Origin: an uncultured Spirochaetales bacterium
Lineage (GTDB): Bacteria; Spirochaetota; Spirochaetia; Sphaerochaetales; Sphaerochaetaceae
DNA: 64,000 bases
NCBI GenBank assembly: GCA_949289305.1
Contig: CASENB010000005.1
Location: 1 to 64,000, forward strand
Direction: 5' to 3'
Shown here: positions 53,584-62,714 of the stretch, one piece after another
Position numbering within the stretch: position 1 is the stretch's first letter
Layout: each line of letters begins with the position of its first letter
The notes under the pieces: generated by a model
Seen by the model: only the letters and a program-made list of their open reading frames with translations
Databases searched by the model: none
What the model was told of the DNA's origin: nothing
Program-made: the position numbers and the translations under genes

Positions 53584-53721
53584 CTATTTATCCTTCTTCT
53601 TTGTTAATGCGTTTAAAATTAATAATGCAATAAACAAAATGCCTAAGCCTAGGGCAACCTTTCCCCAGCTTGATAATGCAATTCCGATTACCTCAATTAA
53701 AGATGCATCAGTAATATTCAT
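53584..53721 (-). CDS. 45-residue single-helix membrane peptide (OadG-like position)
   Basis: MNITDASLIEVIGIALSSWG followed by the hydrophobic helix KVALGLGILFIALLILNAL and a TKKKDK tail. It lies 12 bp after the decarboxylase beta-subunit gene and 2 bp before DUF1538, all one operon. Small one-helix partners of Na+-pumping decarboxylases (gamma subunits) have a similar position and topology, but it is much shorter and lacks their proline-rich tail, so it may instead be a regulator of one of the two membrane proteins. Confidence 0.6.
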   Translation of the reverse strand: MNITDASLIEVIGIALSSWGKVALGLGILFIALLILNALTKKKDK

Positions 53722-53733
53722 AATACACCCTCC

Positions 53734-54840
53734 TTAACCTACGACGTATGGAAGAACTGAAGAAAGCAATAGTCCTCCAGCAAGAACTGATCCGATCTGT
53801 CCGGATACGTTAGCGCCAAGAGCGAACGGCAATAGGTGGTTCTGCTTGTCTGCTTCAATTCCAACCTTCTGTACTACGCGGCTTGACATCGGGAATGCAG
53901 AAATTCCAGCGCCGCCGATGAGAGGATTGATCTTCTTGTCCTTCTTTAAGAAGAGGTTTGCAATCTTAACAAAGAACACACCGCATGCAGTATCGAAAAT
54001 AAATGCAACAAGACCGAAGCCCATGATCATGATTGTCTCAACCTGCAATAGTTTAGCGCCTGACATCTGAGGAGCAATTGCAAGTCCGAGAAGCAATGTG
54101 ATAAGCGGACTGAGCATATTCTGTGCAGCATTTGAAAGGTTATCAAGAACGCCACACTCTCTTAAGAGGTTGCCGAACATGAGCATTCCAACAAGAGCTG
54201 CGCTATCTGGAGCGATAAGTCCGCATACGATAGTTGCAATGATTGGGAATAAAATTCTTGTCGTCTTACTTACAGCCTTCGCACTGTAATGCATTCTGAT
54301 GCATCTCTCTTTTTTTGTCGTGCATACCTTGAGAACAACAGGCTGGATAATTGGAACGAGGGCCATGTAACAATACGCAACAACCAAGATTGCAGGAATA
54401 TAGTTACTCATTAGCCTCTGGCTTACGAGAATTGCAGTCGGACCGTCTGCAGCTCCGATAATACCGATAGAAGCTGCATCGTGGATTGGGAATCCTAATG
54501 CTGCTGCAATTATCATGGAAATGAAGATACCACCCTGTCCTGCAGCTCCAATGAAGATAAGCCATGGCTTGCTAAGAACAGGACCGAAATCGATCATTGC
54601 GCCAATTCCGATAAATAAGAGAAGCGGGAATAATTCTCCGTTTTCAATTCCGAAATTAAATAGCACCGCTAAAAGCCCATGATCGGACACGGATGCTATT
54701 ACCGAACCAGGGAGGTTTACTAAGATAGCACCAAATCCCATTGGCAGTAGTAGCGTTGGCTCCATCTCCTTTTTAATAGCTAAGTAGATGAGCAACAGTC
54801 CTACGAAAATCATAATAATTTGACTGGTTAATTCGTTCAT
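53734..54840 (-). CDS. Na+-translocating decarboxylase beta subunit (OadB/GcdB family)
   Basis: 368-residue sodium-pump membrane subunit that couples decarboxylation of a carboxybiotin to Na+ export. Seen: FGAILVNLPGS, LLFIGIGAMIDFGPVLS, GIIGAADGPTAILVSQ (sodium-binding Asp), GNLLRECGV, DTACGVFFVKI, NPLIGGAGISAFPMSSRVVQ, LPFALGANVSGQIGS. No alpha (carboxyltransferase) or biotin-carrier gene is adjacent, so the partners must be elsewhere. Together with the small peptide it may form a free-standing sodium module with DUF1538. Confidence 0.9.
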   Translation of the reverse strand: MNELTSQIIMIFVGLLLIYLAIKKEMEPTLLLPMGFGAILVNLPGSVIASVSDHGLLAVLFNFGIENGELFPLLLFIGIGAMIDFGPVLSKPWLIFIGAAGQGGIFISMIIAAALGFPIHDAASIGIIGAADGPTAILVSQRLMSNYIPAILVVAYCYMALVPIIQPVVLKVCTTKKERCIRMHYSAKAVSKTTRILFPIIATIVCGLIAPDSAALVGMLMFGNLLRECGVLDNLSNAAQNMLSPLITLLLGLAIAPQMSGAKLLQVETIMIMGFGLVAFIFDTACGVFFVKIANLFLKKDKKINPLIGGAGISAFPMSSRVVQKVGIEADKQNHLLPFALGANVSGQIGSVLAGGLLLSSVLPYVVG

Positions 54841-55000
54841 AGCTTAAAATGATAATCGAAATAAAAAATCTAATAAAGCTCTATATGCAACTTCTTATAA
54901 ATTTTTGCATGTCTATATGTTTCTTTTTTTGCTTGAGAATAAAGTATTTATGTGATATCTTACGCACTTGGTCGAATTTTTATTCGGAGGATGGTTAAAA

Positions 55001-55948
55001 ATGGAAAATAAAAATGATTGGATAACATCCACATGGGCAATTTTTCTTCTTGCAATGATTTGCTGTTTTTTATGGGGAAGCGCGACTCCTTCTATTAAAA
55101 CAGGGTATGAACTGTTTGGAATTGAGTCTTCAGAGACTTTGGATATTATTCTTTTTGCCGGAATAAGATTTTTTTTAGCAGGTATTCTAGTTATTCTTAT
55201 TCAATCGATAATGAACAAGAAATTCATAAAACCTGAGAAAGGATCCATACCTTCAATTATTAAACTTGGTTTTGCCCAGACAATTATTCAATATTTTTGT
55301 TTCTATGTAGGACTAGCACATACAACCGGTGTTACAGGAACAATTATTTCTGGTGCTAGCGGCTTCTTCTCTATCCTCCTTGCCTCATTACTATTCAGAT
55401 ATGAAAAAATGACGAGCGCAAAAATCATTGGATGCGTCTTAGGCCTTGGCGGAATTATAATAATGAACGTTCATCCAGGAAGTGAAAATACTTTCACATT
55501 TACATTTTTGGGAGAAGGACTTGTACTTCTTTCTACAATCAGCCTTGCAGTATCCGGTATTTTATGTAAGAAATACGGACAGAAATATAATGTCGTAATG
55601 CTATCAGGCTATCAATTTATATTTGGCGGTCTTGTCATGATCATCGTATCTTTAATTCTCGGAGGAAGGATTGCGTTAGTAAGCAACCCTACTGCGTATG
55701 TTCTCATGCTTTATATGGCTTTGATTTCAGCTGTCGCCTACTCCCTCTGGGGAACGCTTTTAAAGTATAACGACGTAAGCAAGGTTACGATATTCAACTT
55801 CATGACCCCTCTTTTCGGAGTTCTTCTTTCAGCAATCTTCTTAGGCGAGGTGGAAGAGGCACTGCAACTGAATAAGCTTATTGCGCTTGTTCTCGTATGT
55901 CTTGGAATATATATTGTAAACAGAAAGGCTAAAGCGGTATTAAAATAA
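55001..55948 (+). CDS. DMT superfamily (EamA) transporter
   Basis: 315 residues with ten hydrophobic segments in two EamA repeats: FLLAMICCFLWGSATPSIK (first), LAVSGILCKKYGQKYN (second), and a late MTPLFGVLLSAIFLGE. By family an exporter or importer of small metabolites, often amino acids. Start set at ATG 55001 with GGAGG ten bases upstream; the frame extends 11 codons further to a TTG without support. Substrate unknown; gene solitary, with terminator. Confidence 0.8.
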   Translation: MENKNDWITSTWAIFLLAMICCFLWGSATPSIKTGYELFGIESSETLDIILFAGIRFFLAGILVILIQSIMNKKFIKPEKGSIPSIIKLGFAQTIIQYFCFYVGLAHTTGVTGTIISGASGFFSILLASLLFRYEKMTSAKIIGCVLGLGGIIIMNVHPGSENTFTFTFLGEGLVLLSTISLAVSGILCKKYGQKYNVVMLSGYQFIFGGLVMIIVSLILGGRIALVSNPTAYVLMLYMALISAVAYSLWGTLLKYNDVSKVTIFNFMTPLFGVLLSAIFLGEVEEALQLNKLIALVLVCLGIYIVNRKAKAVLK

Positions 55949-55959
55949 GACTATAAATA

Positions 55960-56000
55960 GGTTGCGACAAAAGCGAAAACTTTTGAAGCAGCCTTTTTTA
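55960..56000 (+). terminator. Terminator of the EamA transporter gene
   Basis: GGTTGC, CAAAAG, loop CGAAAA, CTTTTG, GCAGCC, then TTTTTTA: two stacked stems. Confidence 0.8.
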
Positions 56001-56063
56001 TTAATTTGAAAATCTTGCTCAAATTTTTCTCTTCTCTTTAAATCGCATAAAGCAAAAACATTA

Positions 56064-56663
56064 TTAAATATTATAGTTTCTAACTGCATTAATAAGCTTT
56101 GATGAAAGCTCCTTATCTTTCTTTCCGTTAGATTCGGTCCCGCTTGCAGAGTCTAAGGCATACGGACTGAGAGTTCTAATGGCAGCAACGGCATTGTCTG
56201 CATTAATTCCTCCGGCAAGAAAAAATGGACGATTTAAACCATGAATGTCCTTCCAATAAAAACTTTTCCCGCTTCCGGGGACATCTGCATCTATCAAGAC
56301 AAAGGATGAATTAGAAGAATAGGCATCATCAAGACGCTTATAGCTGAATGCTTTTATCGTTCTAAATCCCATCCCTTCAATTTCGTCAATATAACTGCGG
56401 CTCTCGTTCCCGTGAAGCTGAGCAATATCTATTACATTCTCTTTTAACAGACGCAAGACAAGAGAGAGCTTGGCGTCTGCGAACACCCCTACTCGCTCTA
56501 TCCCCTTTTTTATGTTTTCACTTATTGCTACAGCTTCTGATTCTGAAACCGAGCGCTTGCTATTTGGACATTCAATTACCATGCCTATGTAATCAGGAAA
56601 AAGGGACGATATCATCACGGCATCTTCAATACTTCTTATGCCGCATATTTTTATTTTTGCCAT
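56064..56663 (-). CDS. trpF: Phosphoribosylanthranilate isomerase
   Basis: Third step of tryptophan synthesis after anthranilate. 199 residues: [15 protein letters not shown] (catalytic Cys in KICGI), ISSLFPDYIGMVIE, GVFADA, AQLHGNES, VLIDADVPGSGKSFYW (catalytic Asp), FFLAGGINADNA, LDSASGTESNGKKD. All motifs are intact although upstream genes of the operon are broken. Overlaps trpC by 38 nt. No trpB or trpA follows. Confidence 0.93.
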   Translation of the reverse strand: MAKIKICGIRSIEDAVMISSLFPDYIGMVIECPNSKRSVSESEAVAISENIKKGIERVGVFADAKLSLVLRLLKENVIDIAQLHGNESRSYIDEIEGMGFRTIKAFSYKRLDDAYSSNSSFVLIDADVPGSGKSFYWKDIHGLNRPFFLAGGINADNAVAAIRTLSPYALDSASGTESNGKKDKELSSKLINAVRNYNI

Positions 56664-57429
56664 TTTTCATCTCCGTTATGAAAGCTTTTCTATCTGAAGA
56701 TTTCATTAGCGCCTCCCCAATCAAGACGCAATCTGCATAAGAGCTTGCATTCCTTGCTTCTAAAGCTGTATTTATTCCGCTTTCTGCAACTAGGATCTTA
56801 TCATCAGGCACATATGATGAAAGACGTTCAGCTGTTGTGTTATCGACTCTGAACGAACCAAGATCGCGATTATTGATTCCAATAATGACTGCCCCTGCTG
56901 TAATTGCTCTTTCAATCTCATTCTCATCATGGCACTCGACAAGAACGTCCATTTTAAGTTCTGCCGCAAGAGATAAATAATCTTTCAGCCTAACATCATC
57001 CAAAAGAGATATGATAAGAAGAATTGCAGAGGCTCCTATGCAGCGGGAACGGTATATCATGAACTCATCAATTATGAAATCCTTCCTGAGAATTGGAATC
57101 GAAACGTTCTTTGAAATCTCTTCCAGATACTTATCGCATCCTAAGAACCGAGAGGGCTCAGTTAGACACGAGATTGCATCAGATCCTCCCTTCTCATACT
57201 CTTTCGCAATCTGAATATATTGAAAATCCTTTGCTATCAAGCCTTTAGAAGGTGACGCCTTTTTTATTTCTGCAATTAAAGATAAGCCATCTTTCTTTAT
57301 AGCGCTCATAAAAGACGGCATTATTGGCATCGCCTCAGCTTCTCTTCTCACATTAGAAATGGAGAACAACTTCTTTTCTTTTTCTGTACGCTTAAAAGCG
57401 CTTTCTGCCAGTTCATCAAGAATACTCAT
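56626..57429 (-). CDS. trpC: Indole-3-glycerol phosphate synthase
   Basis: 267 residues: [87 protein letters not shown] and [11 protein letters not shown], the full set. Cyclises the anthranilate-deoxyribulose phosphate. Start overlaps the trpD stop by 4 nt. Confidence 0.94.
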   Translation of the reverse strand: MSILDELAESAFKRTEKEKKLFSISNVRREAEAMPIMPSFMSAIKKDGLSLIAEIKKASPSKGLIAKDFQYIQIAKEYEKGGSDAISCLTEPSRFLGCDKYLEEISKNVSIPILRKDFIIDEFMIYRSRCIGASAILLIISLLDDVRLKDYLSLAAELKMDVLVECHDENEIERAITAGAVIIGINNRDLGSFRVDNTTAERLSSYVPDDKILVAESGINTALEARNASSYADCVLIGEALMKSSDRKAFITEMKNGKNKNMRHKKY

Positions 57430-58436
57430 AAAGCAGACTCCATTATGAACTCATTAAGCTTTGCTTCAGCTTTTCCACCATCTATTAGACTCTCTGCTAA
57501 AGCTATTCCATCTTTAATGCTTTCTGTTTTTCCTGCAATGTAAAAAGATGCTCCTGCATTTAAAAGAACCGCATTACGCTTTGCACCCTTTTCTTTTGAA
57601 GAAAGTATTAATCTAGTAATTTCTGCATTTTCTTCAGGAGTCCCTCCTACAAGATCCTCGTGTCTAGAAAGAGGAAGTCCATACATTCCGGGATCTATTT
57701 CATAGCTTTGAAACCATCCATCCCTTATTTCACAGACAGATGTAGGAGCTGAGGATGAAATCTCGTCAAGGCCTTCCTGGCCGAATACGACCATGCCGCG
57801 CTTAACCCCAAGACGACTCATAACAGCAGCAAGAGGCTCGACGAGGCTTTTATCATAAACGCCAAGAAGTTCCATGTTTGCTCCTGCAGGGTTTGTAAGA
57901 GGACCTAGAATATTGAATACTGTGCGTATTCCAAGTTATTTTCTTACAGGCGCGACATACTTCATTGCAATATGATAATTCTGCGCAAAGAGAAAGCAGA
58001 TTCCAATCTTCTTCAGAATTTCCGTACTCTTTTCAGGGCTTACTCTTATATTAATCCTTAGTGCTTCTAGAACGTCTGCGCTTCCAGAGCGTGAGGATGC
58101 AGCTCTGTTTCCATGTTTTGCAACGCTTACTCCGCCTGCCGCTACGACGATTGCCGTTGTTGTCGAAATGTTAAAAGAAGATGATCCGTCCCCACCAGTA
58201 CCGACAATTTCAAGAACATCCATGTCATGTAAGAGTTTAATGCAGTGATTTCTCATGCCATGTGCGGATGCTGTTATTTCATCTAGAGTCTCTCCTTTCA
58301 TTGACAACGCCGTAAGGTATGACGCCATCTGTACGCTACTTGCTTTTCCCTCCATGATCTCATCCATAACAGCTTCTGCTTCGTCATATTCAAGATCTTT
58401 TTTTGAAACGAGCTTCAATATAGCTTCTTTAATCAT
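57426..58436 (-). pseudogene. trpD: Anthranilate phosphoribosyltransferase, nonsense mutation
   Basis: Two open segments in the same frame: 57936-58436 ([42 protein letters not shown]) and, from ATG 57873-57875, [20 protein letters not shown]. Between them the frame reads [23 protein letters not shown]; where homologues have Glu in the RELGIRT stretch there is TAA (57936-57938), one base from GAA. The remainder is intact and in frame, so this is a single recent mutation. Re-initiation or suppression is possible but the enzyme needs both halves. Confidence 0.88.
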
Positions 58437-59011
58437 GTCAAGCCTCCTGTCAAACTTAAAAAATTACTAGCTAGTTTGCTTCCGTATTCTGTTAGAATAG
58501 ACTCAGGATGAAACTGAATGCCATAGACGGGATATCCCTTTAATTTTATTGCCATTTCGATGTTATCCTCAGTCTCTGCAATTATGGAAAGCCTGTCGTC
58601 AATCTTGCTCCTGTCTACGACAAGTGAGTGATATCTCGCAGCATTAAATTCTCTTGGAATGCCTTCAAAAAGTTCATCATCACAATGGATTATTTTGGAT
58701 GGCTTTCCATGAACTACAGAAGGCGCATGAACTACAGGAGAGGAAAACACATCAGCAATTGCCTGATGGCCGAGACAGATTCAAAGAATTGGAATGTGCG
58801 AGTAAAACATTCTTACCGCATCTTCCGATACTCCCGCATCTTCAGGTCTTCCAGGCCCTGGAGAGATTATTATCGCTGACGGCGATAAGCGCATGATCTC
58901 GTCACAAGTAACAGCATCGTTTCTTACTACGGCGACATCTGCTTTAAGTCCTCTAAATAGATGATAGACGTTATATGTAAAGCTGTCGTAGTTATCAATT
59001 AGCAATATCAT
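58433..59011 (-). pseudogene. trpG: Anthranilate synthase glutaminase, nonsense mutation
   Basis: Frame begins at ATG 59009-59011 behind GGGAGGAATTG (MILLIDNYDSFTYN), with IIISPGPGRPEDAG, then HIPIL-stop-ICLGHQAI. The stop is TGA at 58781-58783, where a Gly (GGA) precedes the catalytic CLGHQ Cys. Downstream the frame is open through YPVYGIQFHPES to the 3' end. One point mutation removes the glutaminase active site. It overlaps trpE by 17 nt and trpD by 4 nt. Confidence 0.88.
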
Positions 59012-60479
59012 CAATTCCTCCCTGAGGGGCAATTACCGCATCTATTGCAGCTCCTGCTTTTCTTCTACATTCCTCAGCTTCCTTATCGGGGGAACTGTCA
59101 TAGACTATTCCAGCCCCTGCTTGAATCCTGAGCTTACCGCATTTCATATAGCAAAGACGTATTGCAATCGCAGCATCCATGTTTCCGGTGAACGTAAGAT
59201 ATCCAAAGGCGCCTCCGTAAAGGCCTCTTCTTCTCTTTTCAAGCTTTGCAATAAGTTCGCATGCCTTTATTTTAGGTGCTCCTGATAGCGTTCCTGCAGG
59301 CAGGAGTGAAAACAGTGCGCTAAGGGCATCTTCGCTCTCTTTTAGTTCTGCTTCAACTTCAGAGGCTATATGCATAACATGTGAAAAACGCAGAACTGAA
59401 CGATGGTTTATAACGCATACGCTTCCATCTTTAGCTACACGTCCTAGATCGTTTCTTCCTAAATCTACGAGCATATCATGCTCGGAAAGCTCTTTTTCAT
59501 CTTTTAAAAGCTCTTGTTCTAGAGCCAGATCTTCTTCGTCCGTCTTACCTCTTGCCCTCGTACCCGCTAGAGGGTATGTCTTCATCTTATTTTTTCTGCA
59601 CTTTAAGAAGCGTCTCAGGGGAAGAGCCTGCAATCTCTATCTCCTTTCCGCCATAATAAAACATGTAAGGCGATGGATTTGAACTTCTTAACACTCTGTA
59701 TGCATCAAAAAGAGAACCTTTCGCATCTGCTTCAAAAATTTTTGAAAGAACTATTTGAAAGATGTCTCCGTCTGTTATGTGTTTTTTTGCTTTATTAACA
59801 AGCTCTCCATACTCTTCGTCAGACAAATATTGAGAAAACTTGGATTTCAGTTCAAGAGGTGGAAAAAAATGCTTTTTCTCCTCTTTTGATAAGATTGACG
59901 GTATCGTTTATTCTCTTTATCCCTTCTTCGTATTCTTTTTCTAGATTATCAGCAGATAAAAGAGTTATGACATGTACCTTTTTTCTGTAGCTGTCAAAAG
60001 AGAGAAAAGTACGAAAGATCATAAGATCTATGTCAGGCTCATCGCATGGGGGGAAGATATCGAGAAAGCGATGGTTCTGCATATTTTACAGCATCATATG
60101 CAAAATATCCGACAAAACCGCCTGAAAAAGGAGGAATGCCATCCTGATCAAGCATTTTGAACCTATTTTTAATCAAGCCTTGAATAAAAGCTATTGGATT
60201 ATTTTCTCTAATGGTCTTTTCTGTTCCATTTTCCCTTACGACAATGCCTCTTTCATCTACTACAAGCTCAAACATTGGATCATAACCTAAAAATGTCCAG
60301 CGTCCGCTTCTCATATCGTTTTCAGCGCTCTCAAGAAGAAAGACTGAATCGCTCGTTTTTCTTAATGCTTTAAGAACCTCGATGGGCGTAAAAGAGTCTG
60401 AATACAGCTCTGCTCTCAACGCTATAAGTCTAGCTCCCCTATTTTTAAGTTCGATAGATTCCAAAAGAGATGGCTTCAT
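58995..60479 (-). pseudogene. trpE: Anthranilate synthase component I, three frameshifts
   Basis: Four open segments in changing frames add to a complete TrpE: MKPSLLES start at 60479 (AAGGAG upstream); WTFLGYDPMFELVV; GGFVGYFAYDAVKYAEPSLS; then frameshift at G6 (60048-60053); middle LLSADNLEKEYEEG; frameshift at A7 (59863-59869); DGDIFQIVLSKIFEADAKG; frameshift at T6 (59590-59595); then YPLAGTRARGKTDEEDLALE, LVDLGRNDLGRVAK, LPAGTLSGAPKIKAC, AGAGIVYDSSPDKEAEEC. Deleting one base at each tract restores the reading frame. All three lesions are +1 insertions in mononucleotide runs, so phase variation or assembly error must be considered. Confidence 0.85.
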
Positions 60480-60490
60480 TTGATTCTCCT

Positions 60491-60510
60491 TGTTATTATG
60501 CATAGTAACA
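60491..60510. promoter_or_regulatory. Palindromic operator candidate at the trp promoter
   Basis: TGTTATTATGCATAGTAACA is a 20-bp inverted repeat with a single mismatched pair. It covers the -10 element of the trp promoter and lies 12 bp upstream of the trpE start, the geometry of a repressor operator. The sequence is unlike the E. coli TrpR operator core. Binding protein unknown. Confidence 0.55.
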
Positions 60511-60531
60511 AAGAAGAAAAGATAATGTCAA
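60502..60531 (-). promoter_or_regulatory. Promoter of the trp operon
   Basis: On the minus strand TTGACA (60526-60531), 18 bp, TACTAT (60502-60507). It would give a leader of only about 20 nt before trpE, leaving no room for a T-box or attenuation leader. Confidence 0.65.
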
Positions 60532-60930
60532 TTACTTTGCATAGAAACACTCTTTTATTTTTTTCTAATAAAAATTCATATATGAACCTGAACTCTGAAA
60601 TATCAACCATGGAGAGTATTGAAAAGCAACATAATTCATTTGGATCTAAAGAAATCATAATAAGTCTTATTTAAGAAGCATAGTGATAATATAACTATCC
60701 TAAATTAATATCACAAACATTCAATTTTTCATGACAAAAGGAATTAGTAGGAAATCTAATAGTTAATAAAATAGAATTCAGGCCAGAAAACTTCGCTTGT
60801 ATAGTAGCGCTTATAAAAGGAAAACTTTACCATTTTTGCACTCCTATGAAGAAAAAAGCGGATAAATTTTGAAAATTTTGAGAGTAAACATAATACTTAT
60901 CATGCTAATCGAGCTGAAATCTGCAAATAA
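60532..60930. other. Intergenic, nothing recognised
   Basis: Very AT-rich stretch between the trp promoter and tRNA-Val terminator. No gene, RNA or notable repeat seen. Confidence 0.5.
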
Positions 60931-60976
60931 AGAAAAAAAAGGTATCTATTTGCTTTTATTGCAAAGAGATACCTTT
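60931..60976 (-). terminator. Terminator of tRNA-Val
   Basis: On the minus strand AAAGGTATCTCTTTGC, loop AATAAAA, GCAAATAGATACCTTT with one mismatch, then TTTTTC. It starts two bases after the tRNA 3' end. Confidence 0.85.
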
Positions 60977-60977
60977 A

Positions 60978-61049
60978 TGGGCGATGCCAGGATTGAACTG
61001 GCGACTTCCACGATGTCAACGTGACACTCTCCCGCTGAGTTAACCGCCC
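60978..61049 (-). tRNA. tRNA-Val (anticodon GAC)
   Basis: Minus strand folds as a class I tRNA: acceptor GGGCGGT with ATCGCCC (one G-U), D-loop AGCGGGAGA, anticodon stem TCACG/CGTGG around TTGACAT giving GAC, T-arm with TTCAATC. Discriminator A at 60978; no CCA encoded. Confidence 0.93.
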
Positions 61050-61469
61050 AAGCGTTCAATACATTAACATTCATTGGGTTTAGTGTCAATAGAACATTAG
61101 ATAATTAATTAATCCCAAAACTGTCATTCATGGAACTTTTGCGGACTGTTTCCAAATATGATTATTATTTCATTGTCGATGATGTCATAAATTGCGAGCA
61201 AAACTTCAACACGGCATCAACATAATCCTTTAAGATTATCAAGAATCATAGGTTGTCTCGTTTCTTAATCTCTTCAGTGGCATAATTCTTAATTTTTCCT
61301 TCGTAGCTAACCTTTCTCATTATCCGATAATAAGTAGGAATTTCTTCTAGTTGTTTTTGTCAAACCATTTTTATTTCATAAGATAGCATAAAGTAGCGTG
61401 AGCATCTTAGATATCTTTTGGAATCTCCGTTGCAATATATATTTTTCTTAAGTAAGAAATCATGTCTAA
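61050..61469. other. Intergenic with only degenerate coding traces
   Basis: No intact gene. On the minus strand short protein-like scraps appear in changing frames (for example KVSYEGKIKNYATEEIKKRD around 61270-61330 and YDIIDNEIIIIFG around 61150-61190), suggesting a decayed small gene, possibly a toxin-antitoxin member, but the fragments are too short to name. Confidence 0.35.
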
Positions 61470-61508
61470 AAAATAGAAAAAGCCAGCAAACATCTCTGCC
61501 TGCTGGCT
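61470..61508 (-). terminator. Terminator of the GH105/dehydrogenase unit
   Basis: On the minus strand AGCCAGCA, 12-base loop, TGCTGGCT, then TTTTCTATTTTTT. Confidence 0.85.
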
Positions 61509-61546
61509 ATATTTACACTTGTATGCACAAATGTGGAAGCCTAATT

Positions 61547-62620
61547 TTATTTTGCAAAGCCTGGCTGAGTTATTTCCACCATGACTTTCAGCATGTGACT
61601 TCTGTTTTCTGAGAAGTCAGAAAATGCTTTAGGAGCATTTTCAATGCCAACATATGTATTTGTTATCATATTGCTTAAATCAACCTTGCCGCTAGAAACA
61701 AGATCGATTAAATCTTTGAAATCGCTTGTCATAGCATTGCGGCTGCCGTAGATGTTAAGTTCCTTTTTCTGAATAATGGTGAAATCAAAATCAAGCTTTT
61801 GCCTGCTTACGCCTACAAGACATACGTTTCCGCCGAAGCAGCATGCATCTATCGCATCCTGGAATGTCTGAGCCATTCCTACAGCTTCAATTGTGGTATC
61901 GAAACCTTTTACCCTCTTTTCTCCTTTATCGAAAGTATATCCTGTAATATCTTCAACTCCTTTTAAGAATGCTTCTTTTGAAGAATTTAAAATCATTCCG
62001 TCAAATCCGAAGTCTTTTACGTTCTTTGCAAGCTTGTCTTCAATGACATCGGACAAATAAACTTCTGCCCCCATGCTCTTGGCAGAAATTCCAGCCATTA
62101 CTCCGATAGTGCCAGCGCCAATTATGAGAACCTTGTCCCCTTTCTTTACGTTGGCCCTAAGCGCGCCATGATAACCGATACAGAACGGCTCGATAAGAGC
62201 TAAAGTATCAGGATTCAAGCCTTTTCCATCTATAATGCGCTCGATAGGCATTGATACGTATTCGCAAAAAGCGCCGTCCATCTGGCATCCCATCGTCTTG
62301 TTATCCATACAAGCATTCACATGTCCATGCGTGCAGCTGTAGCACTTTCCACAGTTGAAGTACGGATTTGCAGTTACTATCATGCCAGGAGTCAGGCCAT
62401 AATCATTGTCATCAATCTCCACGATCTCGGCACTAAACTCATGGCCAGGAATCCTTGGATAATCAAAATATGCAAATGTCCCCCTGTAAGAGCCTAGATC
62501 GCTTCCGCATATTCCAACAGAGAGCACTTTCAATAGTGCTTCTCCACTCTTTCTAACTGGCTTAGCAATCTCTCTAATCTCAGTCTTTCCAGGCTCTGTA
62601 ATATATAATGCTTTCATCAT
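61547..62620 (-). CDS. Zinc-dependent medium-chain alcohol/polyol dehydrogenase
   Basis: 357-residue MDR-family NAD(P)-dehydrogenase acting on a sugar alcohol or sugar acid. Seen: catalytic zinc ligands VGICGSD (Cys) and GHEFSAEI (His-Glu), the structural zinc lobe NCGKCYSCTHGHVNAC with four cysteines, and the nucleotide loop IIGAGTIGVMAGISAKSMGA. It ends with a terminator and is separated from the GH105 gene by a 94-bp gap with a hairpin, so the pair probably works in uronate or polyol catabolism. Two adjacent ATG codons at the start; the second is seven bases from GGGAG. Confidence 0.85.
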   Translation of the reverse strand: MMKALYITEPGKTEIREIAKPVRKSGEALLKVLSVGICGSDLGSYRGTFAYFDYPRIPGHEFSAEIVEIDDNDYGLTPGMIVTANPYFNCGKCYSCTHGHVNACMDNKTMGCQMDGAFCEYVSMPIERIIDGKGLNPDTLALIEPFCIGYHGALRANVKKGDKVLIIGAGTIGVMAGISAKSMGAEVYLSDVIEDKLAKNVKDFGFDGMILNSSKEAFLKGVEDITGYTFDKGEKRVKGFDTTIEAVGMAQTFQDAIDACCFGGNVCLVGVSRQKLDFDFTIIQKKELNIYGSRNAMTSDFKDLIDLVSSGKVDLSNMITNTYVGIENAPKAFSDFSENRSHMLKVMVEITQPGFAK

Positions 62621-62648
62621 ATTTCTCCCTAATTTGAATAATATTCAT

Positions 62649-62669
62649 ATCCCCCTCTAAACGGGGGAT
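62649..62669. repeat. Perfect inverted repeat between the dehydrogenase and GH105 genes
   Basis: ATCCCCC (62649-62655) and GGGGGAT (62663-62669). The T-run in the minus direction lies before rather than after the hairpin, so it is not a terminator; it may stabilise or process the message. Confidence 0.6.
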
Positions 62670-62714
62670 TTGAAAAAAAAAATTTAAACTATTTAATTGC
62701 CAATTCTTATTGCA

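Noticed and set aside
60480..60700. T-box or attenuator leader for trp
   Set aside because: Promoter and start codon are too close for a leader; no T-box motif found.
61100..61400. Possible RelE-like toxin gene remnant
   Set aside because: Only short motif-like scraps in several frames; not enough to call even a pseudogene.
62649..62669. Hairpin as terminator of GH105
   Set aside because: T-run precedes the stem in the direction of transcription, so it cannot act as an intrinsic terminator.
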